Source: Pteria penguin (taxonomy: Eukaryota > Mollusca > Bivalvia > Pterioida > Pteriidae). From it: 64,000 bases of DNA. The notes beneath the pieces were generated by a model, which saw only the letters and a program-made list of their open reading frames with translations, was not told where the DNA came from and did no database searches. Location of the stretch: assembly GCA_035048485.1 (NCBI GenBank), contig CM068582.1:35368096-35432095 (forward strand), given 5' to 3'. The number at the start of each line of letters is the position of its first letter. The first letter of the stretch is position 1. Below, one piece after another: positions 44,600 to 59,920 of the stretch. Made by a program: the position numbers and the translations under genes.

Positions 44600-44780
44600 T
44601 ACGTAATACACCTAAGTAAAGATCTGAGATACCGATCCGATTTCCAAAACCCAAGCAACAAGGACCCCTATTAAAACAGAGGTGGGATCAGATCGGGAGG
44701 AGTAAGCATCCCCTGCTGACCGGTCACACCCGCTGCAAATTAGTGTTATTCGCAGTAACAAAATAGGAAACGACACAGTC
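44600..44780. repeat. Dispersed repeat fragment with GGAGGAGTAAGCATCCCC
   Basis: The phrases AACCCAAGCAACAAGGACCC, AGAGGTGGGATCAGAT, GGAGGAGTAAGCATCCCCTG and CTGACCGGTCACACCCGC follow each other. I remember this phrase set as a common dispersed sequence of oyster genomes; that is recollection. Its core matches the 44-bp array. Confidence 0.55.
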
Positions 44781-48694
<3,914 letters not shown>

Positions 48695-49125
48695 TACTGT
48701 TCATACGTATTAAATTTCAATTTCAACAAAACAACAAACTTAATGCGATATAACCGAAGAAGTTTCATTGCTCGTACAAACACGGTGTAGGAACCCCTGA
48801 TAAACAAAGTTTGCTTTTAAGAATTTTTAAAATCCATTGATTATCGACCACATCTTATATTGTGGTTTGGCTTTGTCAAGAAAAGTTGAATACTTTGTAG
48901 TGCAGCTTGATAAAAACTTAATGCTCTAGAGGAGTGTTGATTTTGGTTACATTCAAACCCCGCACTTCCAACTTTGATTGAGAGAGGGCCTTTGTTTTAC
49001 AAGTTTCTAAATCACACAGGCTTAGTTTCCTTAAATGGCACGGCCTAAACTCCATAATGTAATACAAAAAAACCTTAAGATTATCCTACTGTACAGTTTT
49101 GCATTCGTTTTGCATGTGTGTGTGG

Positions 49126-49142
49126 TTTTTTTTTTTTTTTTG
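49126..49142. repeat. Poly-T tract
   Basis: About 17 T residues directly before the 80-bp array. Confidence 0.8.
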
Positions 49143-49149
49143 TTTTTCA

Positions 49150-50570
49150 TATTATTTAAGGATCCTACGCAGACGTCCTCAGTGCCCCTTGTATTTAATG
49201 ACAACACAGAATGAAGGATATCGACACCCAAGCTGAGGATCATCTTACACAGACGTCCTCAGTACTCCCTGTACTTTATAACAACACAGAATGAAGGATA
49301 TCAACAAGCAAGCTGAGGATCATCTTACACTGACGTCCTCAGTACTCCCTGTACTTTATAACAACATAGAATGAAGGATATCGACACTCAAGCTGAGGAT
49401 TATTCTACACTGACGTCCTCAGTACTCCCTGACTTTATAACAACATAGAATGAAGGATATCAACAAGCAAGCTGAGGATCATCTTACACTGACGTCCTCA
49501 GTACTCCCTGTACTTTATAACAACATAGAATGAAGGATATCAACAAGCAAGCTGAGGATCATCTTACACAGACGTCCTCAGTACTCAATGTACTTAATAA
49601 CAACACAGAATGAAGGATATCAACAAGCAAGCTAAGGATCATCTTAGACTGACGTCATCAGTACTCAATGTACTTTGTAACAACATAGAATGAGGAATAT
49701 CGACAATGAAGCTGAGGAGAATCCTACACTGACGTCCTCGGTACACTTTGTTCTTTATACCGACACTGAATGGAGGATATCGGCACTCAGGCTGAGGATA
49801 ATCCTACACTGACGACCTCAAGACTCCTTGTACTTTGTAATGACACACAATGAAGAATATCGGCACTCAAGCTGAGGAGAATCCTACACTGACGACCTGA
49901 GTACTCTTTGTACTCTAAACCGACACAAAATGAAGGATATCGACACTCAAGCTAAGGTTAAGCATACTGACGACCTAAGTAGTCATTGTACTCTATACCG
50001 ACACAGAATGGAGGATATCGACACTCAAGCTGAGTAAACCCTGCATTGACAACCTCAGTACTCTTAGTAGTTTACAATGACACGACGCGGAATTGTGGGA
50101 TATCGACACTCATGCTGACGATAATTCTACACTGACGACCACAGTACTCTTAGTAGTTTATAATGACACGACACAGAATTATGGGATATCGACACTCAAG
50201 CTGAGGATAATCCTACACTGACGACCTCAGTACTCTTTGTAATTTATAATGACACGACACAGAATGGGGGACATCGACACTCAAGCTGAGGATAATCCTA
50301 CACTGACGACCTCAGTATTCTTTGTAGTTTATAATGACACGACACACAATGTGGGATATCGACACTCAAGCTGAGGATAATCCTACACTGACGACCTCAG
50401 TACTCTTTTTAGTTTATAATGACACAGAATGTGGGATATCGACACTCAAGCTGAGGAGGATCCTACACTGACGACCTCAGTACTCTTTGTAGTTGATAGC
50501 AACACAGAATGAAGGATATCGACAAGGATAATCCTACACTGATGAGCTCAGCACTTGCTATATTCTTCAA
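49150..50570. repeat. 80-85 bp tandem array (GATATCGACACTCAAGCTGA unit), about 17 copies
   Basis: Each unit contains GAATGAAGGATATCGACACT, CAAGCTGAGGATAATCCTAC and ACTGACGACCTCAGTACTC. The spacing is 80 bp in the left part (for example 49199 to 49279). Units to the right gain an ACACGAC insertion and are 85 bp or so. A degenerate tail continues to about 50640. Confidence 0.95.
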
Positions 50571-50639
50571 TACAAAGTGACGATAATCCACCACTGAAGA
50601 GCTGTGTACATTGTTACAGCAAAGAATGAAGGATACAGA

Positions 50640-51040
50640 TCACCAGGCTACTTGTTTTGGACAACTAATTACCGAGTGAGTAGTAACGAGTTGTCTTGTT
50701 ACTTTTGACCAGACAAGGTGTACCAAAAGATGCCAGAGATATTCATACACTGGAATGACTATTTTATTTTGATAAATCTCTGTGAAGAGTGGTCTAACGA
50801 TATAAGCAAACAGCTCACGAATTTCAACGGTAAATAGAGATCTTAAACAGAAACGTTTTACATTTCATCATGTAGGGCTTGAATAGAAGTCTGTAACTAT
50901 AATTTTTTGTTCGGAATGATATACAATTATTACACAAAAAATAACAATGATTACCTTCACAATCATACGTATATAATAATATTGTAACTACTGAAATTAC
51001 TGATATTTTTGTTTCATAGACATACAAAATTAGGCATGCA
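50640..51040. other. Intergenic, nothing recognised
   Basis: No gene or repeat identified; the minus-strand 76-codon frame at 50824-51054 is unsupported. Confidence 0.45.
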
Positions 51041-51041
51041 G

Positions 51042-51182
51042 TTGACTCTTCCATTTCGCGGATTATTTGCCGAATTTTGTGACGTCACAATTCATTTTCA
51101 ATTTTTGTCCGAGGTATGACCGAGGTTTAAAGCATTGTGACGTCTAATTTAAGAAAATTTCGAACGTAAATGGAAGAGTCAA
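51042..51182. mobile_element. Short foldback element (MITE) 1
   Basis: TTGACTCTTCCATTT at 51042-51056 is the exact reverse complement of 51168-51182. The interior holds GTGACGTCACAATTCATTTT and a second GTGACGTC. No target duplication is evident. Confidence 0.75.
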
Positions 51183-51386
51183 TAGACGATCTTCATATTT
51201 TACATGATATAAGCGGCCTAAGACCCGACAATCACATGTTACTTTTTGCTGGAGTTTCATTTGACGTAAAGAACTAGATAGTGACGTCACAATTTAAGTA
51301 ATAACGTCAAAATAAAAATCCCGACAAAGAGTTGCATGTCGGGTCTGGGCAGCGTATATCATGTAAAATATGAAGATCGTCTATTT
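51181..51386. mobile_element. Short foldback element (MITE) 2, overlapping element 1 by two bases
   Basis: The left arm, starting AATAGACGATCTTCATATTT and continuing for about 50 bp, pairs with the right arm ending CTATT at 51385 with about six differences. The arms include GACCCGACA. The interior carries GTGACGTCACAATTTAAG, similar to the interior of element 1. Confidence 0.82.
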
Positions 51387-51524
51387 GAAAACTTTACCCT
51401 TGAAGACTGAAATCTGATTGGTTATTTGACTTAATAGACTGAAAGTGAAACATTACAAGTTCTTTGGCTCTTACTTTTAAGTAAGTTTGCTAATTAGTTT
51501 GCTCTTTTAGTATTCATACTTTGG

Positions 51525-51610
51525 ATTTCCATAAATTCGGCCTTGAGCATCATCGAAGAGACCGACGTTGTCGACATGCGCATCTGGTGCACCAAAGTAA
51601 GGCACGTATG
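51525..51610. repeat. Dispersed repeat fragment (CATGCGCATCTGGTGCACC)
   Basis: ATAAATTCGGCCTTGAGCAT, CGAAGAGACC and ATGCGCATCTGGTGCACCAA resemble a phrase I have seen widely in bivalve sequences; this is from memory. A 66-codon frame over it is not a gene. Confidence 0.45.
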
Positions 51611-51885
51611 TATGTCCTGATATGTTTTATTCACTTTAACACTCGCGTAATGTTTATACTCTGGATAACAGAAAATTTAAAAACAATTGGCAAGAGTCAC
51701 AATGTAATAAAATACTTGTAGAATTGATTCATAGTAGAAGACATGAAATGATAGATAAATCAAGATGAATATAATTCAGTTTCGTTGCATATTCTTTTAC
51801 ATATATACAGGAACCAGGTCTTCGTAACTTAAACAAGTTTTCTGCCTCTGATAAAAAGACAGAATAAATATATTCGTTTGTCATA

Positions 51886-51980
51886 CATACAATGCAATAC
51901 AATACAATACATACATATATACATACATACACACACACATACATACATACACACACACATACATACATACATACATACAC
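51886..51980. repeat. (ATAC)n/(ACAC) microsatellite
   Basis: ATACAATAC then ATACATAC and ACACACAC runs. The minus-strand CVCMYVC-type frames are artefacts. Confidence 0.95.
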
Positions 51981-51989
51981 AATGTCCGA

Positions 51990-52720
51990 TGACATAATTT
52001 GAGAAATTAAAGCATGCATGAATGACTATTATTACCCACAAATACATTAGAAAATTAAATCATGACATTTCTTAAGAGTGCGATATTCAAACAAAAATAG
52101 ATCATCAAAATGTTATCATGATATTAATTGAATTCACCTACATGTACAAGGTGGGAGGCATTTTGACAACAGATGAGAGAACAAAATACTAGATAATGAG
52201 AAAAGCTAATTTTGACTCAATTTATGAAAGGTGGTACGGAGTAAGATGCAAAGGATGAAAGATGAAGGTGAGACACACATCTATGAATACATTTCTGTAA
52301 ACATAGGATATAATAATGTAAGCAAACTCTCACATATGTTTAATATCACATGCTTAAACAATAAACACTAAGTGCATTGATAGTATGATGATCTTGGTGA
52401 AAGTTGAACCAGTACTCTATTCCAAGGGGACGTTGGCATTAATGTAGGTCAAATAAACCGCAAATATAATAATGAGACATACTTTATACAATAAATAGAA
52501 GTTGATTTATGTATAAAGCCGTCGCTTTTTGTTGTTCAAAGGAAACACCTGTTGCCCGGATGTAAACAATATTGTTAGCATTTCAATCACATTGGTATTA
52601 AATGAATACTGATTTTGTAACAGCTTGATCTCGAACGAGACATGTAAGAAATGCGCTCCATCTTCTTTTTACCTTAAAAGTTATATAAATTAAGTGGTAT
52701 CATATTCATGTATATATAGA
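51990..52720. other. Intergenic, nothing recognised
   Basis: No gene, repeat or conserved frame identified. Confidence 0.45.
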
Positions 52721-52729
52721 TTATGTCAA

Positions 52730-53780
52730 CCAGAAGAAAATCTATCATGCTGCACACCGTGATATATAATCAGCAAAGTCATGCTGCACACCGTGATAAA
52801 TGATCACCACAGTCGTGCAGCAAATCGTCAGAGCCATTCTGAAATTCGTATGCATTTCATATTGCAAAACGAGATACATAATAAGCAAATAGATATTTTA
52901 GCAATGCTACCCGTGACCCGTAATGAGCAAAGTCGTAGGACACGTCGTGTTACATGATGAAAATAGCATATAAAGTTTGTAAGTCGTGCCGTAATATTTT
53001 ATGTAAAACAGTCTTGCAAACCGTGGTGCAAAGTAGCAAAAACTCATCTTTTAAATATGATACATTTATACAAATCATGCTGCAGACCGTCCTGTTTTAT
53101 AGATAAAGCCATGCTTCGAGCTTTGACACTTTTTAACAAAGCCGCGCTACAGAGATTCATTATAACCAAGCCGTGCTTCAAACAGAAATACAATATAACC
53201 AAAACCATGCTGCAAACCATGATACATTATAACCAAAACCATGAAGTAAATCATGATTCATTAATATATATATATATATATAATAATAATAATATAAACC
53301 TTGAAACAGTTTAATCAGAAACTGTGTTGCAAACCATGATATATTTTAAGCAAAGTCACCCTTCAAATCTTGATACATTACAACCGAAGGCATAAGGTAA
53401 ACCATGATGCATTATAACCAAAGCTGTCTCGCAAACCTTAATAGCTTATAACCAAAGCCGTCTTTCAAACCTTGATACATTATAACCAAAGTCGTCTCGC
53501 AAACCTTGATACATTATTACCAAAGCCGTCTTGCAAACCTTGATACATTATAACCAAAGCCGTCTTGCAAACCTTGATAGCTTATAATCTATGCTGCAAA
53601 CAAAGATACATTATAAGCAAAGCCGTGATGCAAACCTTCAAAATCACACATTATTAACAAGGTTATACTGCAAACATTGATACATCATAACCATTTCTAA
53701 GATGCAAATATCTATACGTTATAACCAAAGAGGTGATGTAAACCTAGATACATTATAACCAAACCCATGTCACAAATACG
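52730..53780. repeat. 34-bp tandem array (ACCAAAGCCGTCTTGCAAAC unit), degenerate
   Basis: The best units, at 53410-53600, read TAACCAAAGCCGTCTTGCAA then ACCTTGATACATTA. Diverged units with TCATGCTGCAAACCGTGATA extend left to about 52740 and right to 53780. A (TA)n run at 53264-53282 interrupts it. Confidence 0.9.
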
Positions 53781-53921
53781 TCTCACAATATACTTTTCTT
53801 TGTGGTATAGTTAGGATTAACATTCAGTATCCTTGAAAATTAAGTTGAAATTTACCATAATTGCGCTGTAAAATATATGTTACTTGTCCTTGAAAATATC
53901 CTCTTTTACACCACGCTACTC

Positions 53922-53942
53922 TCTCTCTCTCTCTCTCTCTCT
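53922..53942. repeat. (CT)n microsatellite
   Basis: About ten CT repeats. Confidence 0.9.
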
Positions 53943-54059
53943 GGTACCATGTCTACAATATACCTACCAAAATGCATTTAATTATATGGGTTCAGTTTGT
54001 TTAAATTGTGAATTAATTCCTGAGTTTTCATCAAAAGCTGGGTCGGTACCTAATGGTTG

Positions 54060-54145
54060 CATTATTATACTCCTCGCAAACGAAGCTAGGGGGAGGTAAG
54101 TAGGAATCACCATGTCCATCTCTTCGTCCGTCTGTCCGGATAAGA
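54060..54145. repeat. Dispersed repeat fragment with GTCCGTCTGTCCGGATAAG
   Basis: ATACTCCTCGCAAACGAAGC, GGGGGAGGTAAGTAGGAATC and the GTCCGTCTGTCC phrase are complementary in type to the end of the repeat at 8780-8875. Ends undefined; the flanking open frames on both strands are not supported. Confidence 0.55.
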
Positions 54146-54725
54146 AGTTTCTCAAAATGTACAAGTGGGACATCCATTACACTTATACCAGTAATATATC
54201 TTGGGAAGAACCATGTTTTCCTCGTAACATCATTTCTTACGTCCCAAATGCCTGTGCTCATTTCCCTACCATTTGTATACATTTCTTGAAATGACTTGTC
54301 TAAGAAAGTTTTATGTCGTGTGAAACTGGAATGACCAATCACATCCTGCGCACTTGAAATTTATCTAAATCATTGTAATGGCTTTTACTTATCTACATTC
54401 TTTTAATGTTTCTTTTATGTTTATGAGTCTACTGGTGAATTCTTTTAATATCATTTCGACAACTCTAAGTTATATTGGGTGTACTAACTTGATCCTGTAA
54501 ATGCTTGGAATAAAATTCTGTGCAAACGAGTCCCCTGGGATGTGTAAATGTTCTTTTGTTATTCAACATAAACAGAATGACGAAAAGGTCTCAGCTGATA
54601 TGCTGAATGTGTTTTACAGTAAAAAGGATAAAAACGCATATCACAGTAACTGATTCTCGTTGTTGTCAATGTATAAATGGTGTTAAAAGTCGTTATGAAA
54701 TTTTAACAGTAGTAATATAAGATTA

Positions 54726-54943
<218 letters not shown>

Positions 54944-54944
54944 G

Positions 54945-55375
54945 CTTAAAGTGGCCATTGTATAAATCGCAGAAATATATTTTAAACAAAAATTCGAATC
55001 AGGTAATACTGATAACACAAAGTAAATTATTAAGGTTTGACAAAAGATTTCGAAAATCCCAAAATAGATAAATATGACCTAATATACTTAACACTGAAGC
55101 CTATGTACAAAGTACGTTTTTCATAGATCAGAAAAAAAGTTTTGGAAAAGGGTCTGGCCAAAAGATCTATAAAAACGTTCTTTACAATTTGGGATACTAA
55201 AATGCATGGTCCAATTTGTTTGTTCTTATTTTCTCTTTGCCTTAATCTATAAGCATTATTTTACTTATATATATTAAGAATAGCCAATATTCCCTTTATT
55301 ATATATAGAATACCTTCATTCATATCATACGTCAATACACTATACGTATTATTCTTCATAACCACGCATATCATT
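54945..55375. other. Intergenic, nothing recognised
   Basis: AT-rich DNA between the (TA)n tract and the 24-bp array; no supported frame. Confidence 0.45.
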
Positions 55376-55379
55376 CATC

Positions 55380-55715
55380 AGGATACGTATCGTACAATAT
55401 GGTATTATACATATCGTACAATACGGTATTGTACATATCTTACAGTACGTTATGGTATCTTACTAGACGTTATGGATCATATCTTACAATACGGTATCGT
55501 ACATATCTTACAATTCGATACTGTATATACCTTATAATACGGTATCGTACGTATCGTACAATATGGTATTATACATATCTTACAATACGGTATCGTACAT
55601 ATCTTACAATATGGTATTATACATATCTTACAATACGGTATCGTACGTACATATCTTACAATTCGATACTGTATATATCTTACAATACGGTATTGTACAT
55701 AGCTTAAATTTATAT
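55380..55715. repeat. 24-bp tandem array (ACATATCTTACAATACGGTA unit)
   Basis: About 13 units of CAATACGGTATCGTACATAT and CTTA, most spaced 24 bp. The plus-strand 102-codon frame (YLTIRYRT repeats) stays open because 24 is a multiple of three. Confidence 0.93.
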
Positions 55716-55759
55716 ATAAAGTGAAACTTACAGTATAGTATCGTATAAAATTTATAATT

Positions 55760-56040
55760 CGATATTACACGGATCCAACATTACGATACTGTGCGGACAC
55801 AACATCACGATATCATATGGATCCAGTATCACGATATCATATGGATCTAGCATCACGATATCATATGGATCTAGCATCACGATAACATACGGATCTAGCA
55901 TCACAATAACATACGGATCCAACAACACGATATTACACGGACTCAGAATCACGATAACATCCGGATCTAGCATCACGATAACATACGGATCCAACAACAC
56001 GATTTTATACGGATTCAGCATCACGATATCATACGGATCC
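55760..56040. repeat. Second 24-bp tandem array (GGATCTAGCATCACGATAAC unit)
   Basis: About 11 units of ACGGATCCAACATCACGATA plus ACAT. The minus-strand frame repeats an 8-residue word (VMLDPYDI); no start context or splice evidence suggests translation. Confidence 0.93.
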
Positions 56041-56820
56041 TGACATGTATATGTCCTGACACTTCATTAGAATATGCTGCTGTCATACATGAGAGACAAT
56101 TAAAACATTTGTATGTTCTTGTAGAAAAATCTTAATTACTTTACAAAGTTTTTTCATATGTTACAAACCAGTACGCAGACTATAACTTAAAGTTTCTTAA
56201 CTCAGTGATATAGTCAGATGAAATTTAACCATTGGTGGTTAAAGTTTCAAACAACAGGCAGGTTAAAAACGAATCTCGCAAATATATAGTTTCAAAGCAA
56301 TGTGTTAACTCCCTCATTCACCAACAAGTTGATTAACAATCATTTTCACACATGAATAATTGATAAAAAATATATATATATTTATGGACATGTAAAGTTC
56401 TAGTAAACTTAACTTGCTCACCCATAACGAGCTACTATGACAGATATGCAAATAACTATGGGTCGTAATCATTAATATTTTGGAATCAATAAAATTTGAT
56501 TAAGCATAACATGAAAAACAAACAAGTTAATGTAATACTATTTTACTGGCAATCGAACACACTAATAATGAATTACAAGCGTAATGATTGATTGACATCT
56601 TCATTATTTAATTCTCAAATAATACTTAAGTAGCTGTAACCCACAAATATGATAAATAATAATCTGTTATTTATTAAAGTGATATCAGGGCATCTACATA
56701 TAATTGTTTTTAACATTTTACATTTATTTACATCATATTTGATTCAGATATATTTTAATCCCGCTGTATGAAGTCGTTTCAGTATAAATAAAATAAAACA
56801 TTTAGATTTTGCATTGGTGT
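56041..56820. other. Intergenic, nothing recognised
   Basis: AT-rich unique-looking DNA, no supported feature. Confidence 0.45.
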
Positions 56821-57079
56821 AGTAAAAGACTAGGGTCAGAAAGGGCTTAATTTTGCCCCACTTTGAAAACAAAGTTTTTGTTGTTTTTCTGATAGAAAAA
56901 GTTGAATTTAGGTATTTGATGAAGTTTTTATGCTTTATTTCTCATATTTTATAAATTTTAGGGGAAAGGTTTCAATTTGGATGAAAAATCACAGATTTTT
57001 GGAATCTTATCAAGGAAACACTTTGTATGATGGCATAGTTTCTATATATCCTATTGGATTAACTTCAGAGTTGTTAGAA

Positions 57080-57330
57080 ATTGTCATTATGGGAAGACGG
57101 TGTGTTATGACCTTGAGCCAAGTTTATACCTCCAAGGTCAAGATCACAATATATTAAATGGGTAGAACTTGTCTAGGCCATAACTTTTTACGGCCTTCAT
57201 CGATTTGTATAATATCTCACAGAATTGTTGCCCATGTCTCTATGTTGTGAGAGAACTTGACGAAGGTCATACCTCCAAGGTCAAGGTCACAGTGCATTTG
57301 ATTGATTAAAACTTTTTCAGATATGTACAT
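57080..57330. repeat. Dispersed AGGTCA-type repeat
   Basis: TGACCTTGAGCCAAGTTTAT, CTCCAAGGTCAAGATCAC and CATACCTCCAAGGTCAAGGT phrases. Related to, but distinct from, the array at 396-1335. Confidence 0.55.
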
Positions 57331-57639
57331 TTAGATATTTGTTGCGTTTGAAATAATATATGGTCGACGTATTATGCTAAGTTGGTGTTGCTGTTGTTAA
57401 TGGAAAATCATGGATTTCTGGAATTAATCAGTAAAAATTAAAAGAGTGAAGTCTTAGGGGTCAAGATATGTATTGATAGATACTCTGAGTATAACGTATG
57501 CAATTTTTACTGCAGAACAACAAATGACAGCTCTTATGTAATATAACAACAGGCATAAATCTCTGAAAAAAATAAGCGGATTGACAATGGGATTTGGGCA
57601 ATGATTTTATTTAATCTACAAAGGAAACAACAGGAATGA

Positions 57640-58040
57640 GATCAACGCCAAGCGCGGCATAATTCATGGCAGCATAATTCATGATACTACACTGAACCTG
57701 ACCTTTGACCGGTCGACTCCCAAGTAAATAGGGATGTTCCTTGAGCCATATGCGTAGTATGAACCCAATAGAGCCAAAACTGTGACTTGTAGAGTGTCTA
57801 CATTGTTTTTCTATGATGACCTCCAATGACCTTAACCTTTGACCTTTTAACCCCAAAATCAATAGGGATCTTTCTCATTATATTTGAGTCATATATGAAG
57901 TATCATCCGAATGGGACCAAAACCGTGAACTATAGGGTGTCTACGAGGTTTTGTTTCAGACACATACACCCATGCACGCACCCACGACGGTATCATTACA
58001 ATAATCCCCCTTGCAACGCTGTTGCGAGGGGATATTAAAA
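57640..58040. repeat. Dispersed TGACCT-type repeat with GCTGTTGCGAGGGGATATT end
   Basis: GAACCTGACCTTTGACC, CAAGTAAATAGGGATGTTCC, TGACCTTAACCTTTGACCTT and AAATCAATAGGGATCTTTCT form two successive units. The end CCCCTTGCAACGCTGTTGCG is a small hairpin (CAACGCTGTTG). Confidence 0.6.
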
Positions 58041-58059
58041 CTATAGTCTATGGTCTTGT

Positions 58060-58300
58060 ATAAGTCAAAGAAAGGTTATGAACGAGACGTGTGATTGGCT
58101 GATCTGCAGGAAGGAAAGAGGGACTTCTATTTCAGTGTATCAGGGGCTCTGATTGGATGAAATTATGTGTGATCAATCTATAAATAAAGACTAATTTTGC
58201 GGTAAAAACACAAAATTTAACATCATTTTGCTAATATAAAGATTTTATGACCCAAAAACAGTTCTTGACATTTAAAATTTGGCATGGGGGGGGGGGGGGG
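58060..58300 (+). repeat. Dispersed repeat, plus copy of the one at 37790-38025
   Basis: GTGATTGGCTGATCTG, AGAGGGACTTCTATTTCAGT, GGGGCTCTGATTGGATGAAA and TCAATCTATAAATAAAGA match the reverse complement of the other copy along at least 230 bp. It ends in a poly-G run at 58286-58301. Confidence 0.8.
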
Positions 58301-59100
58301 AGTGTTACCCCTTTGCAGCAAGATTGTTTCGAAATCATGATCTTTAGTAAACTCTTAAAATTCTGATAGAGGAGGGTCTGACAAACGTTTGGATATATAT
58401 ATCATACAAAGCTAAGATGCAGACAAATGTGTAAATCTTGCTGGAAGTTTGGTAATTTATCATGGGACCCTATGTGAAAAGGAATTACTATGCTTTGATC
58501 TTCGTCTGCTACGCTGGAAATATTAAGAAGGAAAATAATACGCAAAACAATTGACTGATCGTCAAAAGCCCGACATCACAACTTTTGGCACACTTTTTCA
58601 TTATGACGTCATAAATAAATGGCCCGTCAAACATGACTTTCACTGTGACGTCACAATGAAACTACGTTATGGGCGTGGTTAAAGTTGGATCTGGCGATCC
58701 CTCAATTCCGGAGAATACGGAAACTTTTAATTTTATTTTATTTGTAAAAAGTTTTATTTTAAGGTTGGCCCCTCACGTGTTCATTCAAAATATTATGTAG
58801 TATGATTAGATTCTTTATTTCTCACATATATGCGAAATTTTGTCAATGAACATCCATGGAGCCAATTTTAATTTTCTTGTGAAACTAAAAATCTCGTTGA
58901 TTTTTGACATTTTCTGCTATCATGCGCTACTTCATCGTCCTGTAGCACATGAATATATATGTTTTTTGACTATTCCTTGTAAGTAAATGAAAATATGTCT
59001 TTTTAAAATAAATTAAGAAAATATATTCTTAAGATTTTTATTTTGAAAAATCCCGTAATTTCGAGGCCGTCGCACTGTTGTTACTGACCCTAGTCCTTTC

Positions 59101-59744
59101 ACAGTACAAATAATCCGTGTACATGTGATAAAATGTTATATATATACATATCATGTAATCAAAGGTAACGTAGTTTATATCTCTAGATTTGAACAGCTAT
59201 ATTTTTCTTCTTTATTTGTAACGTAGTGCTAACAAGTTCGTTTAAATAATTCAAGTGCGTCAAATTCTCTCTTTTGAAAGGTTTATCAACAAAGTCTACA
59301 TCGCCACGTGTTTGAGTGCACTATCTATACTTCCTTTTGATGCTAATTGCTGTGTGTGCGAGTTCGTATGAATGTTAAACTCCCCTTTGGGGTAGTTCTT
59401 TCAGTTATTAATTAAGATGCAGGTATATTAATGTAGAGCTGATGTAAACGGGTGCAAATGAATTAATACTATTAATTGCGTGCGTGTCCGTTTATTCTTT
59501 AGGGCAGGTATGTGAGAAAAGACCAACTCGGTTCATCGACTGATGACATTATTATGTCTCTTTCTTTACTTAAAAATACAATTTATTACATGACAAAAAC
59601 TTTTAGGTAAATAGGTGAATGAATGAATGAATTGTAGACAAATAGTTACAGAGACCAATATACAAAATGAAAAAAATGGAAGTGAAATTTTGATGTGTTA
59701 TAAATATCATATATCATAATGTTGTAATATTACGTGTTTGAAAT
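59101..59744. other. Intergenic, nothing recognised
   Basis: No gene-like frame or repeat identified. Confidence 0.45.
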
Positions 59745-59910
59745 CGGGGGCAGGCGTTGTTTAGTGGTTAAGCGCTTGGCTTGGGGTGCCGACGATCCGG
59801 GTTCGATTCCCAGGTTGCGCCACTATGTTTAAAAGGTTGGTAACCTACTGCTTCCTTGTCGCGATATAACTGAAATATTGTTGAAAGCGACGTAAAACAC
59901 CAATCAACCA
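59745..59910 (+). mobile_element. Complete tRNA-derived SINE (second family) with 10-bp target duplication
   Basis: The head has TTTAGTGGTTAAGCGCTTGG (A box) and GGGTTCGATTCCCAGG (B box) at tRNA spacing. Then come GGTTGGTAACCTACTGCTTC and a conserved-looking tail ATATAACTGAAATATTGTTG, GAAAGCGACGTAAAACACC. The target duplication TGTTTGAAAT stands at 59735-59744 and 59911-59920 with no mismatch. Pol III promoter boxes look intact. The tail ends in CAATCAACC. Confidence 0.9.
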
Positions 59911-59920
59911 TGTTTGAAAT

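Larger units (their letters stand above)
56826..59100. mobile_element. Possible 2.3-kb inverted-repeat element (ACTAGGGTCAG ends)
   Basis: AAAAGACTAGGGTCAGAAAG on the left and, in reverse, GAAAGGACTAGGGTCAGTAA on the right share an 11-bp exact core plus flanking matches. The exact ends and target duplication are unclear. Inside are dispersed-repeat copies (57080-57330, 57640-58040, 58060-58300), several GTGACGTCA words and a poly-G tract. No transposase was found, so it may be a composite or chance pairing of related ends. Confidence 0.42.

Noticed and set aside
55399..56024. Proteins of 8-residue repeats
   Set aside because: They follow from the 24-bp period of the two arrays; the words are imperfect and no gene structure surrounds them.
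59745..59830. Free-standing tRNA gene
   Set aside because: The tRNA-like head has A and B boxes but continues into a SINE body and tail, and is bounded by a target duplication.
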